Part shown: positions 1-10,423 of the stretch, piece after piece | How the letters are laid out: each line of letters starts with the position of its first letter | Position numbering within the stretch: position 1 is the first letter of the stretch | NCBI GenBank assembly: GCA_013076295.1 | Contig: RQOL01000811.1 | Span: forward strand, 1-64,000 | Length of the DNA stretch: 64,000 bases | DNA from: Sanderia malayensis | Lineage: Eukaryota > Cnidaria > Scyphozoa > Semaeostomeae > Pelagiidae | Reading direction: 5' to 3' | Position numbers and translations under genes: made by a program | The notes under the pieces: generated by a model | Databases searched by the model: none | Told to the model about the DNA's origin: nothing | Seen by the model: the letters and a program-made list of their open reading frames with translations, nothing else

Positions 1-1747
1 AAGCATCTCCATCTCCATGTTTGATTTGCGGACCATTCATTATTTTCATCAGCCATGTTCTTGAAACTTTGTAAGCGCCACCAAACCTTTCAGATAGAAT
101 TTTCTTTGCTTGACAATAACCCTCCTGGGGTTGTAGAAGAATGCAGTTCTGGATCGCACTTCTTGCCTTTCCTGAGCAATACTGAATTAACAACTGTAAT
201 CTTCTGCTCAAGTCTTGCGTGTTCTTCTCGACATTATTCTCAAAGGAATTCATAAACAGGAAATAGTTTAATGGATTACCATCAAAGTTCATCAGTTCCG
301 CTCTCGGTAATGATGCCGCGGTGGCCAGAGATTTCATGGCTTCAAGATAAGTTGTCCCCTCATCTGACGTGGTATTAAGCGAATCATTGGCATTCCTTCC
401 ATCTTTTCGATTTCTTTGCTGATCCTTTATAACGTAATTCGGCTGAGATGCTGTGGCTTCATCTAGCTGCTGTAAAGTAGCACCATCTATGAGCAAGCGG
501 TCATTTGCCATCAATGTACGGTCATATTCTGGACGCCACGGAGGAGCATGTGGATTCATAACCGGACTTGGAACATCAACACGGGTACCAACTGGTGACT
601 GAGGAGGAGCAACGGATTGTGAGAATGGGTCCTTCAACACATCGGCACGGACTGAAAGCCAAGGCTCAATATTCACATCCCTCGAACGTTTCATGACGGA
701 AGGAGAGACATCAAGTTGTTGCTGCAAAACATCATTTTCTTTTTTCAGTGAAGTAACATGGGATCTGGTATTCAGAACTTGAGGATGGCGGTAAACAGTT
801 TGATCATCAGGAAGTTCTTCTGCGGTAATAATTTTAGTACGTGGTTCGATCACTGATTTATACGAACCCGGAATGTTCTTTGTTGTTTTCTCAATTTCTG
901 ACATGGCACGCGTGGGACAGATTTTCGGTACGACTCCTTTTGCCTGGAGGAATGACAGTGGCCTTGCTGTTATATCATCTGTGGACATCTCACGTGGAGC
1001 TTTGCCAAGCTCCCCGTCATAAGGACCATCCGTCATCGTCTTGAATTCCAGACATACACGCTCTTCCGCCTCCAACTTCGCTAACTGAGTCTCTAATTTC
1101 AACCGTTGCTTTAACTGGCTGATTCTCAACTCCTCATTGGCAATATTCTGGTGTTGTTTTAGCATTAATGCCTCTGCGCGTAGAGACGCCATCTTGGTTG
1201 CATTGCTGAAATGCTTCTCATCAATGGTAGCTTTACTACTGCGAGAAGAACGAGAGCTTCGAGAGCTACAAGAAGATGTAGATTGGCTAATCGAGTCTTT
1301 AGGACCAATCTCAGAGGGTTCTTGTTCTTCCGTTACAGAGCACGTTTTCTTCTTTGACTCAAACCACATTGCTAGCCTGTCCTTGGAGCAGAGGTACTTC
1401 ATCTTTGCTTCATGAAAATACGATTCTGACTCCTCGACATCATCATCATCATCAAGCAAGGCCTTGTGCTTCTCCCATGCGTCTCCGAAACTGCAGAATG
1501 CTTCATCCAATTTCTCCTCAACCGCTCGTATCTCCACCGTGTCTTCATTAACAATTAGGGCATCAGAAACTCGGTTGACAGCTTTCGTAAGTTCTCGTTT
1601 CGCACTGGCTCTGGCTTGCTTCAGTCTTCTGAGCTTTTCTGAATCGATACCTCCCCAGTCCAGTGTAACATTTCTACGCCTCGTGCGTTCACCAAGATGT
1701 AACTCTTCACCAACTAGGCTCGTCTCATCAGTTCTCGGCTCTTCCAT
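1..1747 (-). CDS. BEL/Pao retrotransposon gag, 5' part
   Basis: One open frame of about 582 codons runs from an ATG at 1747-1745 off the left edge of the window, so it is partial. The start reads MEEPRTDETSLVGEE. The N-terminal half is charged and coiled-coil-like, with a Ser/Arg patch (SSCSSRSSRSSRSSK) at about residue 160. The last ~90 visible residues (ALPRAELMNFDGNPLNYFLF, then a Cys-Gly-Lys-Ala segment and a LSERFGGAYKVS block) have the pattern of the DUF1759 gag domain of BEL/Pao elements. Gag forms the particle that packages element RNA; protease, RT and integrase should follow beyond the window. No stop was found in the visible frame. The plus-strand ORFs here are shadows of it. Confidence 0.82.
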   Translation of the reverse strand, partial: MEEPRTDETSLVGEELHLGERTRRRNVTLDWGGIDSEKLRRLKQARASAKRELTKAVNRVSDALIVNEDTVEIRAVEEKLDEAFCSFGDAWEKHKALLDDDDDVEESESYFHEAKMKYLCSKDRLAMWFESKKKTCSVTEEQEPSEIGPKDSISQSTSSCSSRSSRSSRSSKATIDEKHFSNATKMASLRAEALMLKQHQNIANEELRISQLKQRLKLETQLAKLEAEERVCLEFKTMTDGPYDGELGKAPREMSTDDITARPLSFLQAKGVVPKICPTRAMSEIEKTTKNIPGSYKSVIEPRTKIITAEELPDDQTVYRHPQVLNTRSHVTSLKKENDVLQQQLDVSPSVMKRSRDVNIEPWLSVRADVLKDPFSQSVAPPQSPVGTRVDVPSPVMNPHAPPWRPEYDRTLMANDRLLIDGATLQQLDEATASQPNYVIKDQQRNRKDGRNANDSLNTTSDEGTTYLEAMKSLATAASLPRAELMNFDGNPLNYFLFMNSFENNVEKNTQDLSRRLQLLIQYCSGKARSAIQNCILLQPQEGYCQAKKILSERFGGAYKVSRTWLMKIMNGPQIKHGDGDA

Positions 1748-2335
1748 CGCAGCATACGGATATCCAAGGTATAAATTCGAACTTATGTAGCCCACGAGCT
1801 GCTACAGGTTCTGAACGCACACGCTCGGACCACGTCCAACAGAGCCAACACAATAAAACACAGCAAAGGCTTAGTAATTAACGTGTATCTTCGTGTGTGG
1901 TTCGCTACAGAAACAAATTCGTATTAAATTAAATAATGTATACGCCAACAACCGAACAAACAAATGAATAAATAATAAGTTTAACACACCAACTTACAAT
2001 TTATGTGTCCTCGTACGAAATGGCCTATACACAACAAAGATGGGCCTGAGCACAGCAACAAAAACAATAGGCCACACCTAAACAACTGATGCCATTCATT
2101 ACTGCCACGACGATTACAAACGGACAACGAGTGTTCCTGACAACATACAGCAGAGCTTATATAGCTAAAGGAAGTGCATGAGAATCTAAATTTGCACGCT
2201 TACGGGAGTTCCTAATGGGGGCTTATACAACGTGGCATACCGTAAGACAAAGGAGGCTAAAACAAACAAAGAAACACAAAAAGAAAAACAAAGAGCAAAG
2301 CGAACACAATTAAACTAACGCTAATTTGCACTACA
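1748..2335 (-). mobile_element. BEL/Pao 5' LTR and leader
   Basis: This lies directly upstream of the gag start on the minus strand. It begins TGTAGTGCAAATTAGC at 2335, exactly where the 23-bp repeat array stops, so 2335 is a good candidate for the outer LTR edge. A TATATAAG-type box sits near 2158-2165 on the minus strand. The LTR/leader boundary and the primer-binding site could not be fixed, because the partner LTR is outside the window. The element seems to have inserted into, or at the edge of, the satellite. Confidence 0.55.
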
Positions 2336-4360
2336 GCTTTCCATCGCCTTAGTTTGCAGCTATCCAGATCTTAGTTTGCAGCTATCTCTTGTCTCAGTTT
2401 GCAGCTATCTATTGCCTCAGTAGTCGGCTATCTATTGCCTTAGTTTACAGTTATCTATCGCCCTAGTTTGCAGCTATCCATCGTGTTAGTTTGCAGCTAT
2501 CTATTGTCTCAGTTTGCAGCTATCTATTGTCTCAGTTTGCAGTTATCCATCGCCTTAGTTTCCAGCTATCTATTGTTTTAGTTTGCAGCTATCTATTTTT
2601 TCAGTTTGCAGCTATCCATCGCCTTAGTTGCAGTTATCCATCGCTTTAGTTGGCCCCTATCCATCGCCTTAGTTTGCAGCTATCCACATCTTAGTTTGCA
2701 GCTATCTTTTGTCTCAGTTTGCAGCTATCCATCGCCTTAATTTGCAGCTATCCATATCTTAGTTTGCAGCTATCTATCGCCTCAGTTTGCAGCTATCTAT
2801 TGTCTCAGTTTGCAGCTATCCATCGCTTTAGTTTGCCGCTATACATCGCCTTAGTTTGCAGCTATCTATTGTCTTAGTTTGCAGCTATCTATTTTTTCAG
2901 TTTGCAGCTATCCATCGCCTTAGTTTGCAGTTATCCATATCTTAGTTTGCAGCTATCTATTGTCTCAGTTTGCAGCTATCCATCGCCTTAGTTGCAGTTA
3001 TCCATCGCTTTAGTTGGCCCCTATCCATCGCCTTAGTTTGCAGCTATCCACATCTTAGTTTGCAGCTATCTCTTGTCTCAGTTTGCAGCTATCTATTGCC
3101 TCAGTAGTCGGCTATCTATTGCCTTAGTTTACAGTTATCTATCGCCCTAGTTTGCAGCTATCCATCGCGTTAATTTCCAGCTATCTATTGTCTTAGTTTG
3201 CAGCTATCTATTTTTTCAGTTTGCAGCTATCCATCGCCTTAGTTTGCAGTTATCCATATCTTAGTTTGCAGCTATCTATTGTCTCAGTTTGCAGCTATCC
3301 ATCGCCTTAGTTGCAGTTATCCATCGCTTTAGTTGGCCCCTATCCATCGCCTTAGTTTGCAGCTATCCACATCTTAGTTTGCAGCTATCTTTTGTCTCAG
3401 TTTGCAGCTATCCATCGCCTTAATTTGCAGCTATCCATATCTTAGTTCGCAGCTATCTGTTGTCTCAGTTTGCAGCTATCTATCGCTTTAGTTTGCAGCT
3501 TTCCATTGCCTTAATATGCAGCTATATGTTGTCTCAGTTTGCAGTTATCCATCGCCTTAGTTTGCAACCTTCCATTATCTTAGTATGCAGCTATATGGTG
3601 TCTCAGTTTTCAGCTATCCATCGCCTTAGTTTGCAGCTATCCATATCTTAGTTTGCAGCTATCTCTTGTCTCAGTTTGCAGCTATCCATCGCCTTAGTTT
3701 GCAGCTATCTATTGTCTCAGTTTGCAGCTATCTATTGTCTCAGTTTGCAGTTATCCATCGCCTTAGTTTCCAGCTATCTATTGTCTTAGTTTTGCAGCTA
3801 TCTATTTTTTCAGTTTGCAGCTATCCATCGCCTTAGTTTGCAGTTATCCATATCTTAGTTTGCAGCTATCTATTGTCTCAGTTTGCAGCTATCCATCGCC
3901 TTAGTTGCAATTATCCATCGCTTTAGTTGGCCCCTATCCATCGCCTTAGTTTGCAGCTATCCACATCTTAGTTTGCAGCTATCTTTTGTCTCAGTTTGCA
4001 GCTATCCATCGCCTTAATTTGCAGTTATCCATATGTTAATGTGCAGCTATCTCTTGTCTCAGTTTGCAGCTATCCATCGCCTTAGTTTATAGCTATCCAT
4101 TATCTTAGTTTACAGCTATCTATTGGCTCAGTTTACAGCTATCCATTATCTTAGTTTACAGCTATCCATTATCCTAGTTTACAGCTATCCATTATCTCAG
4201 TTTGCAGTTTTCCATGGCCTTAGTTTGCAGCTATCCATACCTTAATTTGCAGCGATCTATTGGCTCAGTTTGCAGCTATCTATTGCTTTAGTTTGCAGCT
4301 ATCTATTGTCTCACTTTGCAGCTATCTATTGTCTCAATTTGCAGCTATCTATTTGCTCCG
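2336..4360. repeat. ~23-bp minisatellite array, about 2 kb
   Basis: About 88 tandem copies of a unit close to AGTTTGCAGCTATCCATCGC plus two or three bases. Variant units (TTAGTTGGCCCCTATCC) recur at 2647, 3011, 3330 and 3924, so blocks of about 14 to 26 units were duplicated as higher-order repeats. Because the unit is often not a multiple of three, only short spurious ORFs occur. Confidence 0.93.
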
Positions 4361-4518
4361 TTTTGTATATGCCACACCAATGTTTTCTTCGATTCATCAA
4401 CTATTTCTTTTCCTTTTTTATACAGCTTTGTTACTTTTGTTTCACTTATCTTCATCATTGTGTGCCTTTCAATTTCCGTGAACCACTGGAGGATGAATAA
4501 TAATAATTTTGTTTTTTA

Positions 4519-4599
4519 GTCTCTCTCTCATTTCGCATTGACCCACAAGGAGGATGTGCAGCGAAGATTGTTATTGTCCAAGAAAGTTTTGGATGAAGT
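4519..4599 (+). other. Candidate coding exon A
   Basis: A segment bounded by TTTGTTTTTTAG and GTAAGA is open in one frame and encodes a charged helix-like peptide beginning LSHFALTHKEDVQRRLL. It looks like a genuine internal exon. Its phase does not join directly to the next candidate exon at 5750, so a further exon is missing or the pair is unrelated. Gene not recognised. Confidence 0.3.
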
Positions 4600-4748
4600 A
4601 AGATTTTCTTTCAAATTTTCTTTTGTTTTATCTTGATGTTACATTTAACATGCCAAGATTGATCTCATCCTGATGAAGTGAAAGGAACTTTTTCTTGTTT
4701 ATGTCCTTTTTGTTCTGGTTTCTCATTTTGTTGTTTCTGTTATAGATT

Positions 4749-4794
4749 TACAATAGGAGACACAAGGTCCTGGGGCACTTTGTCTCCTATTGTA
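4749..4794. repeat. 14-bp inverted repeat hairpin
   Basis: The arms TACAATAGGAGACA (4749-4762) and TGTCTCCTATTGTA (4781-4794) are perfect complements around an 18-base loop rich in G and C. Related words (GGACAGGACCTATCG, GGTCCTAGGACA) follow to about 4855, so this may be the tip of a larger folded element. Function unknown. Confidence 0.6.
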
Positions 4795-5221
4795 CATCTG
4801 GGACAGGACCTATCGTAGAAAGGTCCTAGGACACTGTACGACCTGGGACGTATCGTGCTTTCCTATCTTCCTCCCAACAATTCTGCCTTTAGAGATAAAC
4901 TGATCAAATATTAATAACATTCTTTTTGTGCGATGTTCCCAGGGGTTTGCTTGAAAAAACATTGTTTTTGGGGGGTAATGAAGTTCCCAAAAATGGAAGT
5001 TTGCGGGTTGATGGTCTTTTTTTGCCATTTTACAAATGTCCCAGGGATTGTATTAGTCGCCGATTGTATTTCTTTTTTATTATCTTGTTTTTAATATCAA
5101 GTTTACGAATTTTTTCCTCATCTTGTTGTTTTCATCTGAGTTCTAAGGCCCTTTTGGAGAGCTTCGTAAATCCTCATTGATTATCATGGATGATCATAGA
5201 TTATCATGGATTATCATAGGT

Positions 5222-5720
5222 TATACACTGGTGTAACCTGGCAGTTAGGTTTTGATCTTTAGAGGCCCTGCATTCACTGGTTCAAATCCGTATATAATGA
5301 GAACCAAGAAACTATCAATGGGCCGTGACACAACTCTGCTACCCAACCTTCCGAGATCGGTAAACGAGTACCCAGAATTTCTGGGAGTAAGGGTTTATAC
5401 CAGGTGAAGCCACTTTGATAACAGGTCTGAAGTTGCTATCCAGTATAAATATTTGCATTGACGGTTCTATAATTACAAATTATATGCTCACAATTGTAAT
5501 ATGTTGTAAGTAAGAATATTTATCCTGGATGGCCACTTCAACTATGATAGGCTGTTATCACCGTGAACCCAGTTGGTATAAACCCTTACCCCAGAAATCC
5601 TGTCTACTCATTAACGATCAAGGGAATGATGGAGGGCTGAGTTGGCCGACGGCCTGTAGTTGGCTGCTCTTACAGTATGTGGAATTGAATTGAGCCATTG
5701 AAACCATAACCTGCAATTGC
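5222..5720. repeat. Inverted pair of SINE-like sequences
   Basis: A B-box-like word, GGTTCAAATCC, lies at about 5279-5289, preceded by an A-box-like TGGCAGTTAGG at about 5240, which suggests a tRNA-derived SINE. The segment around 5365-5410 (CCCAGAATTTCTGGGAGTAA ... GGTTTATACC) recurs in reverse complement at about 5570-5610, so a second copy lies head to head. No poly-A tail or target duplication was identified. Confidence 0.4.
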
Positions 5721-5749
5721 CATATTATAAGAATGATTTTGTTTATAGG

Positions 5750-5806
5750 TCCCATTTGAAAGATGACAAGAAGAACAGGGATAGCAAAGGAGCTTCAAAA
5801 AAGAAG
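5750..5806 (+). other. Candidate coding exon B (Lys-rich)
   Basis: A segment between TTTTGTTTATAG and GTAAAT. In one phase it encodes SHLKDDKKNRDSKGASKKK. It lies 1.1 kb downstream of candidate exon A on the same strand. Splice sites are good, but no neighbouring exon fixes the frame. An AT-rich 12-bp microsatellite (ATTATCATTAAT, about five copies) follows at 5822-5880. Confidence 0.25.
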
Positions 5807-5890
5807 GTAAATCAATCCACTGTCATCATTAATTATCATTAATTATCATTAATTATCATTAATTATCATTAATTATCATTAACCTCTGAA

Positions 5891-6679
5891 TTAACTTCGC
5901 AAAACTCGAACCTTTTCCCCGAGGTGTTCTTTTCTTCTTTCTCTCATTTTCATTGGTGAATCAACTGTTTTTTCATTCTTCGGAATATATATCTCACTTT
6001 CCTTCACTTTAGCTTCGTTTGCTTCATTCGGGAACACTATGTCTGCTAGATTGAAATCCGCAAACACACCCGCAGGTGGTGTAGGCTCATCTATTAGCGG
6101 TAGTAGCATATCATCAAACAAATTTGCTACTGCATTTTCATCTTCAGACTTTCTGTTTGTTATATTTGTTTCCTCAACGACAAATGAATTCGGATCCTTC
6201 TTCGATTCTGGTGCATTATTAGCAATTGTTTTTGAGGCAACTCTAGCTATAGGCTTCACAGTTTTCGTTTTTATTTTACTGTTGTTACTTAACGTTTTCA
6301 ACTTACATCTCGATAGATCAAGAGATTTCTTTCGCGGATCCCTCGGAGTTTCCTTTACCTCTATCTCATTATTTTGATGTGTTGCTTCGTCTACTTCACT
6401 TCTCTTACTTGCATTTACAAGCTTCTTCTCTAATGTCTTAAACGGCCTTCTCTTACTCTCTACTTTCGAGTACTCTTCATTTTCCTCGAGTTTAATCACA
6501 TCAAAATCCGTGTTAACATAGAAATATTTCATTTTCTCTAACTGACTTGCGTTCGGAAACATAATTTTTATTAAAACCATTTGCATTTCTGTAAACTTTC
6601 TCTTACGCATACTTGCAATTAACTCATTTCTATAAAGCAAATAACATGGGGAAAAGACTTGGGTAACTACTTTCATCAC
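5891..6679 (-). CDS. Unrecognised Lys/Glu-rich 262-aa protein
   Basis: A continuous 262-codon frame in AT-rich DNA. The first ~70 residues contain a compact segment (KRKFTEMQMVLIKIMFP, then LEKMKYFYVNTDF). The rest is low-complexity, charged and probably disordered, with basic clusters (KTLEKKLVNASKR, KMRERRKEH) that could direct it to the nucleus. No family recognised. It may be one exon of a longer gene, or carried by a mobile element. Most of the overlapping plus-strand 112-aa ORF is its antisense shadow. Confidence 0.5.
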   Translation of the reverse strand: MMKVVTQVFSPCYLLYRNELIASMRKRKFTEMQMVLIKIMFPNASQLEKMKYFYVNTDFDVIKLEENEEYSKVESKRRPFKTLEKKLVNASKRSEVDEATHQNNEIEVKETPRDPRKKSLDLSRCKLKTLSNNSKIKTKTVKPIARVASKTIANNAPESKKDPNSFVVEETNITNRKSEDENAVANLFDDMLLPLIDEPTPPAGVFADFNLADIVFPNEANEAKVKESEIYIPKNEKTVDSPMKMRERRKEHLGEKVRVLRS

Positions 6680-6936
6680 CCACCATTAATCTTTGTTTTG
6701 AGTTACAAAAGTCCAATGCACATTGTAAGGACATAAAACGAGACACACCGAACTCAAAAGTCACTCTTTCACTTAGTTTTGCAACACGACACACAATCGA
6801 AGAAAATAACAAGACAAAGCAGGTTTGTTTTTGAATTTTATTTGCAATGACTTGCTTTTAGGATTAGGTTTTTAAATTATTCTTCTTTTAAGTCTTTTTA
6901 TATTTTTGTGATTTTTAGCAATATGCGCGTATACAC

Positions 6937-7293
6937 GTACAGGAAAGTGAAAGAAGTGCCGCAGGCTACTTTATCCTCTGCCTCACGAAGGCAGAGGAAC
7001 TGCAGTGCAGTGCACCTTCTCTGGTGCATACTGATGAAATTGAGGAGCTGTGGTTAAATGAGGCCACGAAAGAAAAGTTTAATAAAATGGCCAAGGAACT
7101 GAAAAACGAAGTAAGAGAAAAGGGTTGCGCAAGGCTCATCATCAATTGAAGGAGCAACGCGAGATTTGAAGCTGTCTCGAACAGATTTCCAAGTGTGAAG
7201 GCCACAGAAGAGTGGCTGAACCAGCAAGGGAGTAACGACGATGTAGATGACATGAGACTTTTCGAAGACATGTTTGTCAATGACCACTTTTAA
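6937..7293 (+). pseudogene. Ancestral copy of the 297-bp repeat gene tail, with a nonsense codon
   Basis: Following a good acceptor-like TTTGTGATTTTTAG, a frame encodes QYARIHVQESERSAAGYF and continues about 75 codons to a TGA at about 7147-7149. Reading resumes in the same frame and ends in DMRLFEDMFVNDHF plus stop. In the three downstream copies the aligned codon is TGT, so a single base change broke this copy. It includes upstream sequence that the downstream copies lack (LCLTKAEELQCSAPS), so it is the likely source from which only the 3' part was amplified. Protein family not recognised. Confidence 0.5.
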
Positions 7294-7341
7294 AATTTTA
7301 CTTTTTTTTCTTATATTTTATATACAAAGCTTTAATATTTT

Positions 7342-7590
7342 ATGAGTATTTTATATACAATTTGCACCAAAGAGAAGTTTAATGGTATGGCCAAGCAACT
7401 GAAAGAAGAAATTAGAGCAAAGGCATCGGCGAGACTTGTCATTGAGTGTACAACGAATGCCCGTTACGAAGCCGTCTCAAACAGATTCGCCAGTGCCAAG
7501 GCGACAGAAGAGTTGCTGAACGAAATAGATGATATAGAAATGGATGACATGAGACTTTTCGAAGACATGTTCGTAAACGACCATTTTTAA
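7342..7590 (+). CDS. Amplified 82-aa ORF, copy 1
   Basis: The ORF starts MSILYTICTKEKFNGMAKQL and ends DMRLFEDMFVNDHF. The ATG and first ten codons come from the AT-rich spacer joined to the amplified 3' tail of the upstream sequence, so the ORF is a by-product of tandem duplication that happens to be open. It is helical and charged, with an acidic C-terminus (EIDDIEMDDM). Whether it is translated cannot be seen. Confidence 0.4.
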   Translation: MSILYTICTKEKFNGMAKQLKEEIRAKASARLVIECTTNARYEAVSNRFASAKATEELLNEIDDIEMDDMRLFEDMFVNDHF

Positions 7591-7638
7591 AACTTTACTT
7601 TTTTTTCTTATATTTTATATACAAAGCTTTAATATTTT

Positions 7639-7887
7639 ATGAGTATTTTATATACAATTTGCACCAAAGAGAAGTTTAATGGTATGGCCAAGCAACTGAA
7701 AGAAGAAATTAGAGCAAAGGCATCGGCGAGACTTGTCATTGAGTGTACAACGAATGCCCGTTACGAAGCCGTCTCAAACAGATTCGCCAGTGCCAAGGCG
7801 ACAGAAGAGTTGCTGAACGAAATAGATGATATAGAAATAGATGACATGAGACTTTTCGAAGACATGCTCGTAAATGACCATTTTTAA
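7639..7887 (+). CDS. Amplified 82-aa ORF, copy 2
   Basis: Offset exactly 297 bp from copy 1 and nearly identical, differing in the acidic tail (EIDDIEIDDM) and at F/L near the end (EDMLVND). The flanking spacer, an AT-rich stretch with TATATAC words, is duplicated with it. No recognised family. Confidence 0.4.
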   Translation: MSILYTICTKEKFNGMAKQLKEEIRAKASARLVIECTTNARYEAVSNRFASAKATEELLNEIDDIEIDDMRLFEDMLVNDHF

Positions 7888-7935
7888 AACTTTACTTTTT
7901 TTTCTTATATTTTATATACAAAGCTTTAATATTTT

Positions 7936-8184
7936 ATGAGTATTTTATATACAATTTGCACCAAAGAGAAGTTTAATGGTATGGCCAAGCAACTCAAAGA
8001 AGAAATTAGAGCAAAGGCATCGGCGAGACTTGTCATTGAGTGTACAACGAATGCCCGTTACGAAGCCGTCTCAAACAGATTCGCCAGTGCCAAGGCGACA
8101 GAAGAGTTGCTGAACGAAATAGATGATATAGAAATAGATGACATGAGACTTTTCGAAGACATGCTCGTAAATGACCATTTTTAA
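7936..8184 (+). CDS. Amplified 82-aa ORF, copy 3
   Basis: Third 297-bp unit, with the same protein as copy 2 and only silent differences. The near-identity of copies against the diverged ancestral copy upstream implies recent expansion or gene conversion. An AT-rich tail follows to about 8290. Confidence 0.4.
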   Translation: MSILYTICTKEKFNGMAKQLKEEIRAKASARLVIECTTNARYEAVSNRFASAKATEELLNEIDDIEIDDMRLFEDMLVNDHF

Positions 8185-8300
8185 AACTTTACTTTTTTTC
8201 TTATATTTTATCAAAAACTTATATTTTATATACAAAAGTTTAATATTTTACATAAAATCTGAAATTTGAAATTACACTTAATTTGATATCATATATTCGT

Positions 8301-10423
8301 CTATTCTACTGTGCATTCTATAAAAATTTGATTATTTTTAACAAATCCGGGTTCTTTCGTCAAAGTTTTCAAATTCAACATTTGCGCTAAGCCGTGGGCT
8401 ATATTTTTAAAGCTTTTAGGTTTCTCATACGATGCGCCTCCAGGTGATTCTGTATTAAAAAACTGCTCTTCACTTTTTTTCCTGTCACTCTGATTTATTA
8501 TCTTAAAGTTAATTCTCTTTAGCATAGGCCATTCCAAAATATCGTCATATTCTCCTTTATAAACAACAATATATAGGCTCACGCTATTTCCATGTCCTAT
8601 CCCATCCCCGTTCAAATAAAGTCTCATTCCCATTTTGTATCCAAACTTATCGGTAAAAATGTTGGACTAAACAGTGAATTGCCATATCTAATTGCTTTAC
8701 TTCGCTCTTCTGTCAACTTCTCTATCTTCCATATCAATCGACCGTTATCTGCTCCTGATTCTTCTAATGACAATAGTCTTGTTTTTTGTGCTGACAATCT
8801 TTGATCTAATGCACGTTGTTCATCTCGCAATTCATACATCATACTCAAATCATATTGAATTGACTTCTCCTTCTTTCTTTCTTTCTCTATGTCTTCAACT
8901 TTCATTGATATACTACTCATTTGCTCCAATAACTCATTCAACATCTCATTATCTTTTTTAACAGGTTCTTTCAACTCTTCTAGTTCTTTTATGTTCTCGT
9001 GCACTCCGTTAGGCCCCACTTTTCCAGTGACCGGAAAGCCAGCTTGTTCAACATCTCGCTGCCATACCAAATTTTCAATTTGTCAATTAAGATTTCTTAT
9101 TTTGTCATCGCGCGTTAAACTTAAGAAGTCTGGACACAACATCTTGATCAACTAGTTTATTTCCTCTTGCTCATCCTTTTTTAACTATTTTATCTAACTC
9201 TTTTTTTTATTAATTCACCAAATTCGACTTGACGTTTAACTTCTAACTTCTCAATTTCCTCTTCTACACTTCCCTATCTGTTTCATAACCTTCGATGGAT
9301 ATTATTTTTGCTATTTCACACTCCTTTCGCCATCTTAACTTTGCTAACTGCACATCAATATCTCGTATTTTCTTCTTTTCCATATCTAATTCCCTCACTC
9401 TTTCTCGCTCTTTTCATCTCTTTCTTATTACTCTTTTATTTAACTCTTCAAATCACCAACACTTCTCATTTCACAACATGACTTTGATATCTGTTGCATT
9501 GCAAAAAAATTCTACCAGTTGAATACAAATACCTACCGATATAAACAAAAATATCACTAATCATTTGGTAATTGTCAAACATCCTATATTTGAATTCATT
9601 ATTTCAATTGCCCATTGATATTTCATCGGTAATGAAGGAAATGAAGGACACTGTTTCATTTAACATATTCACTTTCTATCTTATCAATCTCCAATTCACG
9701 TTTCTTTATGTTCATCAAACAGATAAAAATCGATCAATGTCATGGAAATTTATTACTTCCCATTTTAACCATACAATTTTGTCTTCAAATTTATTTTTCA
9801 ACATTATTTCCAACAACGAAGTTACGTTTACCTTTTCTTTCTTACGCTCCATCCATATATCAATAACATCTATCATCATATTTCATTCCACCTCAATTTT
9901 ATTTCCAGTATGTTCATATTCTATCATCTGCAAATACATATCCACCATTTCAATATCATTCTCTTTGCAAAACATTCCTCTGGCCATACTTCTGACATAT
10001 TCAATTTCTGGTGAATATATAATCAATCCTTTATATACTCGATACCAATCCTTCAAGTCAACCACAAATTTTTCTATCACTTCTGCTGTATCATATCGTT
10101 CTATCGTCTTTAACAACCACATTTTTTTCCATGACATGAATGGAAAGATACGACTTACAGAGATTCATATCCATAACCAACAACATCCACCAAGCACATC
10201 TCAAACTTTCATTTCCAACATTCGTTTTAATAGTTTCCAAATTATCAATTTCTTCATCAGATTCTTCTCTCAATTCATTATACATTTTTTCATAATCTAC
10301 TCCAATCATCTTCACTACCTTTATGAACAATTTATACCATTTATAAAATTCTGCTGGATCAATTTCATCTTTCTCAAATTCCCTTACTGCTTCAACACAT
10401 TCACTTGCACTTTTAATATTCAC
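8301..10423 (-). pseudogene. TRAF-like protein with C-terminal MATH domain, broken
   Basis: Coding sequence reads leftward in several frames. The 3' part (8633-8301) is a clear TRAF-type MATH domain: MGMRLYLNGDGIGHG, then SLYIVVYKGEYDDILEWP, then NIAHGLAQML, ending NQIFIECTVE, with the YLNGDG and WP landmarks of TRAF C-termini. Upstream (9070-8624) is a coiled coil. Further upstream, 9883-10137 and 10091-10423 encode helical segments. The frames change inside homopolymers: a T-run at about 8652-8656 and an A/T run of seven near 10121-10130. In-frame stops also occur near 9880 and between 9070 and 9720. MATH domains of TRAFs bind receptor tails, and TRAFs relay immune signals. It is either a pseudogene or partly a victim of homopolymer sequencing errors; the stops between 9.1 and 9.7 kb favour real decay. 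Confidence 0.7.

Noticed and set aside
841..1790. Plus-strand ORFs near the left edge
   Set aside because: They are antisense to the continuous BEL/Pao gag frame that runs off the window.
2336..4360. CRISPR-like array
   Set aside because: There are no unique spacers; units are contiguous minisatellite repeats in animal DNA.
4668..4675. A second TCCTGAT word resembling an antizyme shift site
   Set aside because: No ORF1 or antizyme exon lies near it; it is a chance match 50 kb from the real gene.
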